Shown here in pieces: positions 26,766 to 37,846 of a DNA stretch of 64,000 nt. Position 1 is the first letter of the stretch, and every line of letters begins with the position of its first letter. Under the pieces are notes generated by a model. That model saw only the letters and a list, made by a program, of their open reading frames with translations. It made no database searches and was not told the origin of the DNA. A program made the position numbers and the translations under genes. The DNA lies in NCBI GenBank assembly GCA_021286765.1, contig JAJTBS010000003.1:62001-126000 (forward strand). The letters run 5' to 3'. The stretch is from Holophagaceae bacterium (GTDB taxonomy: Bacteria > Acidobacteriota > Holophagae > Holophagales > Holophagaceae).

Positions 26766-28002
26766 GCCTCAGCGCCTCCACGATCCGCAGCCGCGCCGCC
26801 TTCAGCCCCGGGAAGAGGGCGCTCACCTGGATCGTCGCCTGCAGGCCGAGGGCCACGATGGTGTAGACCGCCGGCACGAAGTGGATGTCCAGCTCGTAGC
26901 CGTGGCTGGTGCCGGGGGGGGCGGGCATCTCGATGTGCAGGGCGTTCAGCCCGGCCCGCAGCAGCAGGGTGGCCGCCAGGCCGAGGGCGCTGCCCATGAG
27001 GCCGAGGAAGGCGCCCTCCCACTGGAGCAGGACCAGCAGCTGGCCGGGCTGGAGGCCCATGGCCCGCAGCACCCCGAATTCACGCACCCGCTCCATGACC
27101 GACATGAGCAGGGTGTTCGCCGTGGCCAGCAGCACTACCAGGAACAGCACCAGGCCCATGAAGCCGAAGATGGCGAAATAGAGCAGCTTGACCTGCCGGT
27201 AGAAGGAGGCCAGCTCGAACCAGGGCTTCACCATGGTGCCGGGCAGCAGGGCCTGGATCCGCCCCTGCTCGCGGGCCGTGTCCTGGGGGCGCTTCAGGAT
27301 GACGGAGAGCCGGGATCGCGCCGGGCCGGCATCCAGCAGCTGGCTGGCGGTGGCGAGGCTCACGGTGAGGAAGCGGTCGTTCAGCTCGCGGAGGCCGAGG
27401 TCCTGAAGTCCGGCCACCTCCACGTCCACGGCGTTCAGCGCGCCGTCCCGGGTGGTGGACATCAGGGTGAGGGAACTCCCCACGGTGGCGCCCAGGGTGC
27501 GGGCCAGGCCCACGCCGAGGATCACCTCCCGGGCCGCAGGGTCGGCGGAGAACCATCGGGAGCCGGCGCCGGCGGGCGTCTTCGCGGCGTTGTTCAGGGC
27601 CTCGAGGCAGGCCATGTGCCGGGGTTCGAGCAGGGGGTCGATGGCGGTGCCCAGGAAGGCCACGCTCTTCGCCCCGCTGGAGAGCAGGCCCATGAACTGG
27701 GTGCGCGGCAGCACCTCGGCCACGGCCGGATCCTGGCGGAGCCGCGCGGCCAGGGCCTCGCCATCCGGCAGGGATTGCTCCAGGCTCTGGGCCTCGTCGC
27801 CCTCCATGGCGCCGGGCGGCATCACCTGGAGGTGGCCGAGGCCGCCTCGGATGGCCGAGTCGGAAAGCCCCTGGAAGGTCTGGGCCATGAAGCCCCCGGC
27901 CAGACTCAGGGCCACGAATCCGGCGATCACGACCATGAGTGTCAGCGCCGTGCGCCGCCGCTGGCGCAGCAGGTTCCGGAGGGCCAGGCGGGCGAGGATC
28001 AT
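26758..28002 (-). CDS. LolC/E-like ABC transporter permease (FtsX/MacB fold)
   Basis: 414 aa. One N-terminal TM helix (~18-38), a large periplasmic domain (~40-270) and three C-terminal TM helices (~275-400) make the FtsX-like permease topology. MILARLALRNLLRQRRRTALTLMVVIAGF is the typical LolE/MacB opening and VMERVREFGVLRAMGLQPGQLL the coupling region that contacts the ATPase. It overlaps the upstream ATPase gene by 4 bases (ATGA). Such pairs extract lipoproteins or act as mechanotransmission transporters; the substrate is not known, and only one permease gene is present here. Confidence 0.92.
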   Translation of the reverse strand: MILARLALRNLLRQRRRTALTLMVVIAGFVALSLAGGFMAQTFQGLSDSAIRGGLGHLQVMPPGAMEGDEAQSLEQSLPDGEALAARLRQDPAVAEVLPRTQFMGLLSSGAKSVAFLGTAIDPLLEPRHMACLEALNNAAKTPAGAGSRWFSADPAAREVILGVGLARTLGATVGSSLTLMSTTRDGALNAVDVEVAGLQDLGLRELNDRFLTVSLATASQLLDAGPARSRLSVILKRPQDTAREQGRIQALLPGTMVKPWFELASFYRQVKLLYFAIFGFMGLVLFLVVLLATANTLLMSVMERVREFGVLRAMGLQPGQLLVLLQWEGAFLGLMGSALGLAATLLLRAGLNALHIEMPAPPGTSHGYELDIHFVPAVYTIVALGLQATIQVSALFPGLKAARLRIVEALRHV

Positions 28003-28673
28003 GACCGCTCCTCGCCGATGAGCCGACCGTCCATGAGCCGGAAGACGACATGGGCCCGGGCGATGACGGAGGGGTCGTGGCTGGCGACGAGGAAGGTGAC
28101 GCCGCGCTCGGCGGCCAGCTCGGCCATGAGGTCCATGAGGGGGCCGCCGTGGGCGTGGTCGAGGCTGGCGGTGGGCTCATCCGCGAGGACCAGGAGCGGG
28201 TCCGGCGCCAGGGCGCGGGCGATGGCGGCACGCTGCTGCTGGCCGCCGCTGAGCTGGCCTGGCCGATGGTGGGCGCGGTCCGAGAGGCCCACCCGCTCCA
28301 GCGCGGCCTCGGACCGGAGCCTGGCCTCGGCCTCCGGCATGCCCCGGAGCTGCAGGGGCAGCATGACGTTTTCCAGGGCGGACAGCACGGGCACCAGGTT
28401 GAAGGCCTGGAACACGAAGCCCAGCCGCCGGAGCCGCAGGTCGCACCGGGCCTTTTCGGACAGGGCGGACACGGCCTCGCCCTCAAGGCGCACCTCGCCT
28501 TCATCCGGCGCGTCCAGCAGCCCCGCCAGTTGGAGCAGGGTGGTCTTCCCGCTGCCGCTGGGGCCCGCCAGCACCGCCAGGCAGCCCCTGGGCACGGTCA
28601 GGGACACGCCGAACACGCCGGCGCGCTCTCCGCCGAGTTCGTAGGCCCGGGTGATGCGGTCCAGTTGAAGCAT
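27999..28673 (-). CDS. LolD-like ABC transporter ATP-binding protein
   Basis: 224 aa from the ATG at 28673 (MLQLDRITRAYELG). Complete ABC motor: Walker A GPSGSGKTT (~38-46), Q-loop FVFQAFNLVPVLSALENVMLP, signature LSGGQQQR, Walker B PLLVLADEPTASLD and the switch His in VASHDPSV. The Q-loop region matches the MacB/LolD subfamily. It is the first gene of the operon with the permease and pgpA, translationally coupled to the permease. The gene is divergent from the zinc-ribbon membrane protein gene. Confidence 0.95.
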   Translation of the reverse strand: MLQLDRITRAYELGGERAGVFGVSLTVPRGCLAVLAGPSGSGKTTLLQLAGLLDAPDEGEVRLEGEAVSALSEKARCDLRLRRLGFVFQAFNLVPVLSALENVMLPLQLRGMPEAEARLRSEAALERVGLSDRAHHRPGQLSGGQQQRAAIARALAPDPLLVLADEPTASLDHAHGGPLMDLMAELAAERGVTFLVASHDPSVIARAHVVFRLMDGRLIGEERS

Positions 28674-28756
28674 GCTGTCAGTGTAGCCCGGAGCCACGCA
28701 GGCCCTGGGGCCAATAGGCTGAACGGCGGCTGCCGCGTTGTGGGAAGATGGCGCCC

Positions 28757-29368
28757 ATGAATCCAGTCCAGCCCGTGCGGGGGCACACGAAGCCGAGGAG
28801 GTGGGGCGCAGGCGAAGGGCCCATCCGCAGCGCCCGGCCTCTGTTCGCCTGGCTGGTGGCTCTGGCGCTGTTCGGGGGGATCCTGCTGATCGATGTCCTC
28901 TCGCCCCCCGAGGTGGATTACTCCGCGTTCTACCTGGCGCCCGTGATCTGGCTGGCCTGGTGCCGGGGGACCCGCGAGGGATTCGGCATCGCCTTGCTCG
29001 CGGGGACCGGGTGGTATCTCCACGCGCTCCTGAGCGGGCGGTACGCCAGTTCCGAGTGGTACCGGCTCTGGGATGCGGTGAACCTGCAGCTCTCCTACCT
29101 GCTGGCCGCCTGGGCCGTCGGAGCCCTGCGCCGCGAGGTCCTGGTCCAGCAGGCCCTCAACCAGAAGCTGCAGGAGTCCATGGCCGAGGTCCGGGAGCTG
29201 AAGGGGCTCCTCCCGGTGTGCGCCTGGTGCCACAACATCCGGGATGACCAGGGGGAGTGGCACCCGATGGAGGTGTTCATCCAGCAGCGGACCGGCGCCT
29301 CCGCCACGCACGGCATCTGCCCCTCCTGCCTGGAGAAGGCGGATCCGGAGCTGGGCTCCCGCCCATGA
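28757..29368 (+). CDS. four-TM sensor-like protein with C-terminal CxxC/CxxC module
   Basis: 203 aa from the ATG at 28757 (GGGAAG ~9 bases before); an ATG three codons earlier is an alternative. Four TM helices fill ~28-125, then a short coiled coil (LVQQALNQKLQESMAEVRELKGLL) leads into the module LLPVCAWCHNIRDDQG...HGICPSCLEK (~163-198). I know this module as the C-terminal tail of many PAS or receiver proteins in delta-proteobacteria; its metal or redox function is not established. No kinase or cyclase output is present. It is 142 bases upstream of a hybrid kinase gene on the same strand. Confidence 0.75.
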   Translation: MNPVQPVRGHTKPRRWGAGEGPIRSARPLFAWLVALALFGGILLIDVLSPPEVDYSAFYLAPVIWLAWCRGTREGFGIALLAGTGWYLHALLSGRYASSEWYRLWDAVNLQLSYLLAAWAVGALRREVLVQQALNQKLQESMAEVRELKGLLPVCAWCHNIRDDQGEWHPMEVFIQQRTGASATHGICPSCLEKADPELGSRP

Positions 29369-29510
29369 GCCTCCGGGCGGTACGGACGGGCTCGGGGTCT
29401 GGGCGGCAGGAGGCAGGGCCAAGATTTGGCTCGAAGGGAGGACCGCCCGAAGAAGGGGAACACCCCACCTGGCAACCAGCCTCTTCCCTGTATCTGCGTG
29501 TAAAGGATTC

Positions 29511-32138
29511 ATGCTGACAGACGGCACCCTGGTCATGATCCTCGCCCTCCGATCGCTGCTGGGGGGCTTCCTGTGCGTCCTGTTCTGGTCCATGTACCGG
29601 CCCAACCGGGAGCAGCGCTACTTCCTGTGGTGGAGCTTGGCCTGGTCCGCCCATGCGGGCTTTCTGGTCCTTGGCCTTGCTGCAACCTTGGTGATGCCGG
29701 GGGGGCTGGCTCGGTCCGGGCTGCAGTTGGCCGCCATCTTCATGGCCTTCCTCCAACTCCCCCTCCTGATCCTGGGTGTCCGCGCGTTCATCCAGCCGGA
29801 GACCGGCCGATTCACACGGGCGAAGGTCATGGTTGTGGCCATCTGGTGCCTTTTGGGTCTCACGGTGTACCTGGTGTCCAAGAGCCTGTCCGGCAGTCCC
29901 GACGTGTCCTACCAGATCCGCACGTTGCCGCGCCAGCTGGCCATGGCCGGGGCCTACGCCTTCTGCGCCCATGCCATGTGGCGCGCCTGGCGGATGGAAC
30001 GCACCCTTGCGACGGCCCTCTGTGGGAGCGCCTTTGCGCTCATGGTCGGAATCGAGGCACGATTCGTCCTGGCGGGCGGCAACTTCCTGGCCAACCAGGC
30101 CTGGGGGGTCCGGATCCTCTTCCCCGTATCTCATGGGCAGGAGTTGTCCTGGGCCCTCTTCAATGCCGGCTCCACCCTGCTGCTGGCGCTGGGGATGGTG
30201 CAGCTCCTGGTGGAGCGCACCCAAAGCATCGGTGACCGCCTGAAGGCCAGTGAGGCCCTGTTCAGCTCAGCTTTCCGCGCCATCCCCGACGCGGTCAGCC
30301 TCACGCGGGTGGTGGACGACACCTTCGTGCACGTGAGTGAAGGCTTCACCCGCATCACAGGCTGGAGCGCGTCCGAAGCCTTGGGCCGGCAGTCCAGGGA
30401 TCTGGTGCTCTGGGCCGACGAGCAGGAGGCCCGCCGCCTGCAGGAGACCATTGGGCAACAAGGCGAATGCACAGGGCTGGAGGCCACCTTCCGGCGGAAG
30501 GACGGGCGCACTTTCACGGGAATGATTTCGGCCCGCGTGTTGCACCTCGAGGGGAGGGAACTCCAGGTCACGATCCTCCGAGACATCACCGTCCGGAAGG
30601 AACGGGAACTCTCCCTCCGGAAGGCCTCCCGGGTCATGGAGCAAAGTCCCCTGGTGGTCATGATCACGGATCTGAAGGGCGACCTGGAATACGTCAATCC
30701 CGCCTTCACCACGGCCACCGGCTACCAGCCGGACGAGGTGCTCGGGCGGAATCCGCGCTTCCTGAAGTCCGGGGAAACGCTGCCGGCCACCTACCAGAGG
30801 CTGTGGCGCACCCTCACCAGCGGCGGCACCTGGGAAGGCGAGTTCTGCAACCGACGGAAGGATGGATCCCACTACTGGGAACGGGGTCGCATCTCTCCGA
30901 TCTATGACGACTCTGGCCAGATCACCCACTACGTGGCTGTGAAGGAGGACATCACCGCGGTCCGGGAGATGGAGCTGGAACGCCGGAATCTGGATCGCCA
31001 ATCCCAGGTAAACCAGCGCATCGAGGCCGTGGGCCAGCTGGCGGGCGGCGTGGCCCACGACATCAACAACATGCTGAGCATCATGTTGGCGCACATCGAC
31101 CTGCTCTCGGGCCAGGTACCGGACACGCCTTCCGTGCAGAAGCGGCTCAAGGACATGGAGGAGGCCGCCCTGCGCTCCGCCGAGATCGTCCGCAGCCTGC
31201 TGACCTTTGCCCGCCAGCAAGTCACCGAGCCGAAGATCCTCGACCTGAACGCCCACTTGGAAGGCCTGCGTCGAACCCTGGCCCCCCTGCTTGGCGAGGA
31301 CCAGGTCCTGAAGCCCCGGCTCGATCCGGCCCTCTGGCGGGTGAAGGTCGATCCGGCCCAGTGGGACCAGGTGGTGATGAACCTTGTCCTGAATGCCCGC
31401 GACGCCATGCCCCGGGGTGGGGAGATCGCCCTGGACACCTGCAATCTCGACCTGGATGACGCCTTCGCGGCCGCCCACCCGGAGGCGACGCCTGGTCCAC
31501 ACGTGTGCCTTTCCGTGGGGGATCAGGGTGAGGGGATGACGACGGACCAGATGGCCCGCATCTTCGAGCCCTTCTACACCACCAAGCCCCTGGGCAAGGG
31601 CACCGGCCTGGGGCTTTCCACGGTCTACGGCATCGTAAAACAGGCGGGTGGTTTCCTCACCGTCTACAGCGAACCGGGGGTGGGGAGCACCTTCAAGGTC
31701 TACCTCCCAGCGGCGGAGGGCGAGCGCCCGGCGGCGGTGGCGCCTCTGTCTGAGGAGGCCCCACCAGCCTCGGGTCGGATTCTCGTCGTGGAAGACAATG
31801 AGCTGTTGAGAGCCTGCATCCAGGACGTGGTCTCGCGCCTAGGCTACGAGACCCAGACGGTGGATTGCCCGGAGCAGGCCCTGGCGCTTCTGGGGGACCC
31901 CTCTCTTGAGCTGGATCTTCTGCTCACGGATGTGATCATGCCGGGCATGAGCGGCAAAGAGCTGCGCGACCGGGCCCTGGTCCTCAGGCCCGGCTTGCCG
32001 GTGCTTTACATGTCGGGCTACACGGCTGACATCATCGCCCGCAAAGGTGTGCTGGAGGCGGGCACGGACTTCCTCCAGAAGCCCTTCACCCGCGAGGCCA
32101 TCCGGATGAAGATCCGCCAGGTCATGGAGGGACGCTAG
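29511..32138 (+). CDS. seven-TM hybrid sensor histidine kinase (PAS-PAS-HK-REC)
   Basis: 875 aa from the ATG at 29511 (AAGG 4 bases upstream); the frame is open further back without support. An N-terminal multi-TM sensor region (~7 helices, ~1-245) is followed by two PAS domains (~260-375 and ~390-500), HisKA with the phospho-His in GGVAHDINN (~516), the ATPase domain (NLVLNARDAMP, GTGLGLSTVYGI) and a C-terminal receiver with Asp ~807 (LTDVIMPGMSG) and the switch Lys in QKPF. It has no adjacent response regulator. The stop overlaps the convergent DUF5916 gene at a CTAG. Confidence 0.93.
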   Translation: MLTDGTLVMILALRSLLGGFLCVLFWSMYRPNREQRYFLWWSLAWSAHAGFLVLGLAATLVMPGGLARSGLQLAAIFMAFLQLPLLILGVRAFIQPETGRFTRAKVMVVAIWCLLGLTVYLVSKSLSGSPDVSYQIRTLPRQLAMAGAYAFCAHAMWRAWRMERTLATALCGSAFALMVGIEARFVLAGGNFLANQAWGVRILFPVSHGQELSWALFNAGSTLLLALGMVQLLVERTQSIGDRLKASEALFSSAFRAIPDAVSLTRVVDDTFVHVSEGFTRITGWSASEALGRQSRDLVLWADEQEARRLQETIGQQGECTGLEATFRRKDGRTFTGMISARVLHLEGRELQVTILRDITVRKERELSLRKASRVMEQSPLVVMITDLKGDLEYVNPAFTTATGYQPDEVLGRNPRFLKSGETLPATYQRLWRTLTSGGTWEGEFCNRRKDGSHYWERGRISPIYDDSGQITHYVAVKEDITAVREMELERRNLDRQSQVNQRIEAVGQLAGGVAHDINNMLSIMLAHIDLLSGQVPDTPSVQKRLKDMEEAALRSAEIVRSLLTFARQQVTEPKILDLNAHLEGLRRTLAPLLGEDQVLKPRLDPALWRVKVDPAQWDQVVMNLVLNARDAMPRGGEIALDTCNLDLDDAFAAAHPEATPGPHVCLSVGDQGEGMTTDQMARIFEPFYTTKPLGKGTGLGLSTVYGIVKQAGGFLTVYSEPGVGSTFKVYLPAAEGERPAAVAPLSEEAPPASGRILVVEDNELLRACIQDVVSRLGYETQTVDCPEQALALLGDPSLELDLLLTDVIMPGMSGKELRDRALVLRPGLPVLYMSGYTADIIARKGVLEAGTDFLQKPFTREAIRMKIRQVMEGR

Positions 32139-34312
32139 AACTGCATGGCGTAGGCGAGCTTGGCGAACAGGCCGCGCTCGACCATGCGCTCGGAGGGGAC
32201 CAGGGCCAGGGGATCCCGGCGGCGCTGGCCGGACCAGCCCAGATAGGCATTGGTGAAGGCATTGGGCTGCCAGCCCAGGAAGGCCTTCAGGAACTTGTCC
32301 ACGCCCTCGGCCTCGGTGCCGTCGTAGCGCACCACGAAGGCCTGGGCCTTCAGGTAGAGAGAGCGGGGGAACTGCCAGCTGCCCGTGGCGGTGAGCTCCC
32401 GCGCCCGGATCAGGTGCCTATTGTCGGCCTCCCGGTCCAGGGCGCCCTGCAGTCCCGTGAGGTTGTACGAGAGCGAGCCCAGGGTGCCATAGAGGAAGAG
32501 CTGCGCGGAGCGGAAGCGGGCGGGGTCGCCGGAACCCAGATCGAGGGTGCGCGCCTCGGTAGCATTCCAGCCGAAGCGGACCGCGGAGTAGAGCCGCCAG
32601 TTGCCGCCGAGGGTGAGGGAGCGGGCCGCCACGGACTGTGCGCGATCCTCGGCCCAGGTGCGGCCGGCGATGTCCCAGTTGAGGAAGAAGCTCAGGCGGC
32701 CGGCGGTCTCCATCCAGGCATCCAGGCCCAGGGCCCGGTCCATGGGATCGCCGTTCCACCAGGTGAGCTTCCGCCACCGGAGGAAGGCATTGGCGGAGGA
32801 CAGCAGCCCCTGGTTCCAGTTGTTCCGCCAGCCGAAGCCTGCGTTGTCGCGGCGGTAGCCCTGGAGGTCGGTGAAGCCGGAGAGCAGCTCAAGGTCGGGG
32901 CTGGTGGCCTGGGTGAGGAGCCAGCCGGACCAGTTCCGCGTGTTCCAGTCCAGCTCGGCGGAGGTGGCGGTGCCCCGCTTGGAGGACAGGGAACCATCGG
33001 CCTGGGGCAGGTGGGAGACGGCGGTCATGGCGCTACCGATGAAGTGGAACTCGGAGCCCAGGTACTGGTCCACGTAGAGGCCACCGCTCTGGCCGCCCGT
33101 GCCGCCGGGCCCGCCCAGCAGGGTCTTGTCGGTGCCGAGCAGGGAGATGCCCGAGCCGCGGCTGTCGGTGAGGAACTTCACGGAAGCGGCCGTGTCCCGG
33201 GTGGCGAGGCCATCCACGCCGGAGGCCCCGTTGGCGCCCAGCAGGAGGCCGCCGTCCTCGTCCCGGGCGTGGAGCACGGTCCAGGTGGCAACGTCCGCCT
33301 GTCCCGAGGCCTTCACGCCGTAGAGGGGATTCTGGATGGAGCGGCTGAAGAACTGGCGTTGGGCTCCCTGGACGCCCAGCAGGTCCATGCCCTCCAGGAA
33401 GAAGGGCCGCCGTTCAGGATAGAACACCTTGAAGCGGCTGTTGATCTGCAGCGGATCCACGTCGGCGTCCGCCGTGGCGAAATCCGGCCGGTAGGTGCCC
33501 TCCAGGGTGAGGGCCGTGGTGGCATAGCGCAGGTCCATGCCCAGGCGGGATTTCGATTCGGCAGGGGCGCCCGGGTTGTCCGCCAGGCTCTGGGTGCGGT
33601 TGAAGGTGGCAAAGGGGATGACGAGAAAGGGTGAGCCCGGCTTGTCCACAGGTGCGCCGGAGACCCGGGCCAGCTGGCAGATGTCGCACTGCACATCCTT
33701 GCTCATGCGCGGCCAGGAGATGCCGTAGCGCCGTTCCCGCGGGATGATGCGGAGGATGCGCAGGCCCCAGTCGCCGGGCATGCGGCGCAGGCTGCTGTAG
33801 GGGATGCGCATCTTCACCACGTAGCCAGTCGGCGTCAGCACGCCGGTGGAGTCCCACAGGCAGTCGTAGGAGGCGTTCTCCCCGGTGCTGTCCGTGGCGA
33901 TCTCGTCGATCTGACCCCCCAGGGGCGTCACGAAGAAGCGGATGATGCTCTGGCCCTTGCCGGAGGGGTCCAGGTCCACCCCCACGAAGTCGAAGTCGCC
34001 GGTGTTGTTGTCCCGCATGTGGCGGGCGGCGTGGATCTTTCCAGGCTCAGGATCCGTGGCCTCGATGGCGATGTAGAGCGCGTCGGGGCCCCAGCCTGCA
34101 TGGACGGTGGTGGGCCAGCGGTTCTGGCCCTTGTCGTCGGGCATGATCATGCCGAACTCGGTGATCGTGAGGGCGCCTGCCCAGGAGGACAGGTCCGCGT
34201 CCTGGGCCATGGAGGGGGCCTGCGCCAGCTTCGGGAAGGCCAGGCGAGGCGGGTTGGGCGCCTGGGAGGCCAGGATGGGCAGGCAGGCCAAAGCCAAGGC
34301 AGAAAGGCGCAT
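32135..34312 (-). CDS. DUF5916 outer-membrane protein with N-terminal carbohydrate-binding-like domain
   Basis: 725 aa with a signal peptide (MRLSALALACLPILA). The N-terminal ~45-210 is a CBM9-like/DOMON-type beta sandwich (FVGVDLDPSGKGQSIIRFFVTPLG). The rest matches the DUF5916 family: YGISWPRMSK, YPERRPFFLEGMDLLG and a long series of amphipathic strands ending in an aromatic C terminus (KLAYAMQF) typical of outer-membrane beta barrels. The family is frequent in Acidobacteriota and Bacteroidota; its cargo is unknown. It is convergent with the hybrid kinase and probably monocistronic. Confidence 0.85.
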   Translation of the reverse strand: MRLSALALACLPILASQAPNPPRLAFPKLAQAPSMAQDADLSSWAGALTITEFGMIMPDDKGQNRWPTTVHAGWGPDALYIAIEATDPEPGKIHAARHMRDNNTGDFDFVGVDLDPSGKGQSIIRFFVTPLGGQIDEIATDSTGENASYDCLWDSTGVLTPTGYVVKMRIPYSSLRRMPGDWGLRILRIIPRERRYGISWPRMSKDVQCDICQLARVSGAPVDKPGSPFLVIPFATFNRTQSLADNPGAPAESKSRLGMDLRYATTALTLEGTYRPDFATADADVDPLQINSRFKVFYPERRPFFLEGMDLLGVQGAQRQFFSRSIQNPLYGVKASGQADVATWTVLHARDEDGGLLLGANGASGVDGLATRDTAASVKFLTDSRGSGISLLGTDKTLLGGPGGTGGQSGGLYVDQYLGSEFHFIGSAMTAVSHLPQADGSLSSKRGTATSAELDWNTRNWSGWLLTQATSPDLELLSGFTDLQGYRRDNAGFGWRNNWNQGLLSSANAFLRWRKLTWWNGDPMDRALGLDAWMETAGRLSFFLNWDIAGRTWAEDRAQSVAARSLTLGGNWRLYSAVRFGWNATEARTLDLGSGDPARFRSAQLFLYGTLGSLSYNLTGLQGALDREADNRHLIRARELTATGSWQFPRSLYLKAQAFVVRYDGTEAEGVDKFLKAFLGWQPNAFTNAYLGWSGQRRRDPLALVPSERMVERGLFAKLAYAMQF

Positions 34313-34367
34313 GAAGGATCCCCTGGTGGGTCGAACCCCTCGCCTACGAGAACCTTCGCAGGCCGGT

Positions 34368-35741
34368 TTAGCGCCTTTTCCGGAAGGCCGCCTCGTAGGC
34401 CGCGGTGCTCGCCTCCAGGCCGCCCTCTTCCACTTCGCCGATGAGGTCGTAGGCGTGGGCTTTCACGATGCGGACCCGCTGGATGGCATTCACCTGGGGG
34501 GCGCCATCCACCAGCAGCACATTGCCGTCGATGTCCGGGGCCTGGCCGGCATGGCGGCCCTTGATGATGAGGTCAGTCTCCTCGTGGGCGCCCTCCACCA
34601 GCACCTCGATGACCTGGCCCACCTTCTCCTGGTTCAGCTCCCGGGCGATCTTCTGCTGCAGTTCCAGAATGCGCCGCTTGCGGGCCTCCTTGGTGCGCTT
34701 GGGAATGGGATCTCCGAGCGCGTAGGCGGAGGTGCCCTCCTCGGGGCTGTAGGTGAAGACGCCCACATGGTCGAAGCGGGCCTCCTTCACGAAGGCCTTC
34801 AGTTCTTCAAAGGCGGCTTCATCCTCGCCGGGGAAGCCCACGATGAAGTTCGAGCGGATGGCGATGCCCGGCACCAGGCGGCGCACCTTCTGGATGAGCT
34901 TCAGGAAGGAGGCGCGGCTGCCGCCCCGGGCCATGGCCTTGAGGATGCGGGCATCGGCATGCTGGAGGGGCATGTCCAGGTAGCGGGCGCAGTTGGGCGT
35001 TTCCGCCATGGCGCGGAGCAGGCCGTCGGTGAGGCGGTTGGGGTAGGCGTAGTGGATGCGGAACCAGCGCAGGCCCTCGACGGATCCCAGAGCCCGCACC
35101 AGCTTCTCCAACGCGTCGGGATCGCCGAAATCGCGGCCGTAGTCCGTGGTGTCCTGGCCCACGAGGCTGATCTCCAGCACGCCCTGGGCCACGAGGTTGC
35201 GGGCTTCGGCCACCACGCTCTCGATGGTGCGGCTCCGCTGGCCCCCCCGCAGTTGGGGGATCACGCAGAAGGCGCAGGCATGGTCGCAGCCCTCGCTGAT
35301 CTTGAGGTAGGCCGATGCCTTGGGCGTGGTCAGCATCCGGGGGCTGGCCTCGGTGTAGAGGTAGTCGGGGTTCGGATCCAGCTCGAAGCTGGCGCCGGCG
35401 CCGATGACCTCGGCGATCTGCTCGATGTCCCGGGTGCCCAGGCAGGCGTCGATCTCGGGCATTTCCGCCATGAGCTCGTCCCGGTAGCGCTCGACCAGGC
35501 AACCCGCCACGATGAGCTTCTCGCAGGCGCCTTCCTGCTTCATGGAGGCGGCCTGGAGGATGGCCTCGACGCTCTCCTGCTTGGCGGCATCGATGAAGCC
35601 GCAGGTGTTCACCACCAGGACCTGGGCCTCCTCCAGCACGGGGGTGATCTGGTAGCCCTTGAGGCGCAGGTGGCCCAGCATGACCTCGGAATCCACGAGG
35701 TTCTTGGGGCAGCCCAGGGACATGAATCCGACTTTGGTCAA
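34368..35741 (-). CDS. rimO: ribosomal protein S12 methylthiotransferase
   Basis: 457 aa from a TTG at 35741, chosen for the GGAG 5 bases upstream and because RimO begins with KVGFMSLGCPKNLVDSE. It is a radical-SAM enzyme that adds a methylthio group to an Asp of ribosomal protein S12. The N-terminal UPF0004 cluster cysteines sit in SLGCPKN, NTCGFID and VAGCLVERY; the radical-SAM CxxxCxxC is CDHACAFC (~150). The C-terminal TRAM domain (~390-457) is present. LGCPKN and the S12-specific C terminus separate it from MiaB. It is divergent from the FHA cyclase gene. Confidence 0.96.
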   Translation of the reverse strand: MTKVGFMSLGCPKNLVDSEVMLGHLRLKGYQITPVLEEAQVLVVNTCGFIDAAKQESVEAILQAASMKQEGACEKLIVAGCLVERYRDELMAEMPEIDACLGTRDIEQIAEVIGAGASFELDPNPDYLYTEASPRMLTTPKASAYLKISEGCDHACAFCVIPQLRGGQRSRTIESVVAEARNLVAQGVLEISLVGQDTTDYGRDFGDPDALEKLVRALGSVEGLRWFRIHYAYPNRLTDGLLRAMAETPNCARYLDMPLQHADARILKAMARGGSRASFLKLIQKVRRLVPGIAIRSNFIVGFPGEDEAAFEELKAFVKEARFDHVGVFTYSPEEGTSAYALGDPIPKRTKEARKRRILELQQKIARELNQEKVGQVIEVLVEGAHEETDLIIKGRHAGQAPDIDGNVLLVDGAPQVNAIQRVRIVKAHAYDLIGEVEEGGLEASTAAYEAAFRKRR

Positions 35742-35839
35742 CGGCGCTCCAGACCCCGTGCGGGGAACCTCATAGGTTACCGCAGAGGGCCGATAAGGTC
35801 TGCATCGCGTGTTAAACTCAACGCCCTTCCGGACATCCC

Positions 35840-37459
<1,620 letters not shown>

Positions 37460-37551
37460 ACAAGCTTGCCCACTATCCCTGGTTCGGGCGGCCCCCTACA
37501 CTGGCCAGGTCACCCACCCATCCCGGTTGAGCCCGGTCGCAGGAGCCGCCC

Positions 37552-37842
37552 ATGAATGACTTCCAGAACCCCGCCCCCGTCAAGGCGCACCGCGGCGTGA
37601 TGCTGCTGATCTTCGGCATCCTCGGCATCCTGTGCTGCGTCATCTTCGGCATCCTCGCCTGGGTCATGGGCCACAGCGACCTCAAGGCCATGGCCGAGGG
37701 CCGGATGGATCCCAGCGGCGAGGGGCTGACCAAGGCCGGGAAGATCCTGGGGATCATCGGCTGCGCCTTCGCCATACTCTCCATCCTCTGGGTCATTTTC
37801 TTCGGCGGCTTGGCGGCTCTGGGAGCCATGCGCGGCCACTGA
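37552..37842 (+). CDS. DUF4190-type small membrane protein
   Basis: 96 aa, ATG at 37552 with AGGAG upstream. Two TM helices (~16-40 and ~65-90) flank a short loop with DLKAMAEGRMDPSGEGLTKAGKILGIIG, the usual DUF4190 arrangement (GxxMGHSDLxxM, then a second Gly-rich helix). Function unknown. It is followed after 4 bases by the DUF2752 gene, suggesting an operon. Confidence 0.85.
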   Translation: MNDFQNPAPVKAHRGVMLLIFGILGILCCVIFGILAWVMGHSDLKAMAEGRMDPSGEGLTKAGKILGIIGCAFAILSILWVIFFGGLAALGAMRGH

Positions 37843-37846
37843 TCCC

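Noticed and set aside
29369-29510. Riboswitch-like region before the second hybrid kinase
   Set aside because: I looked for c-di-GMP, cobalamin, TPP and glycine motifs and found none; only weak GC-rich stems.
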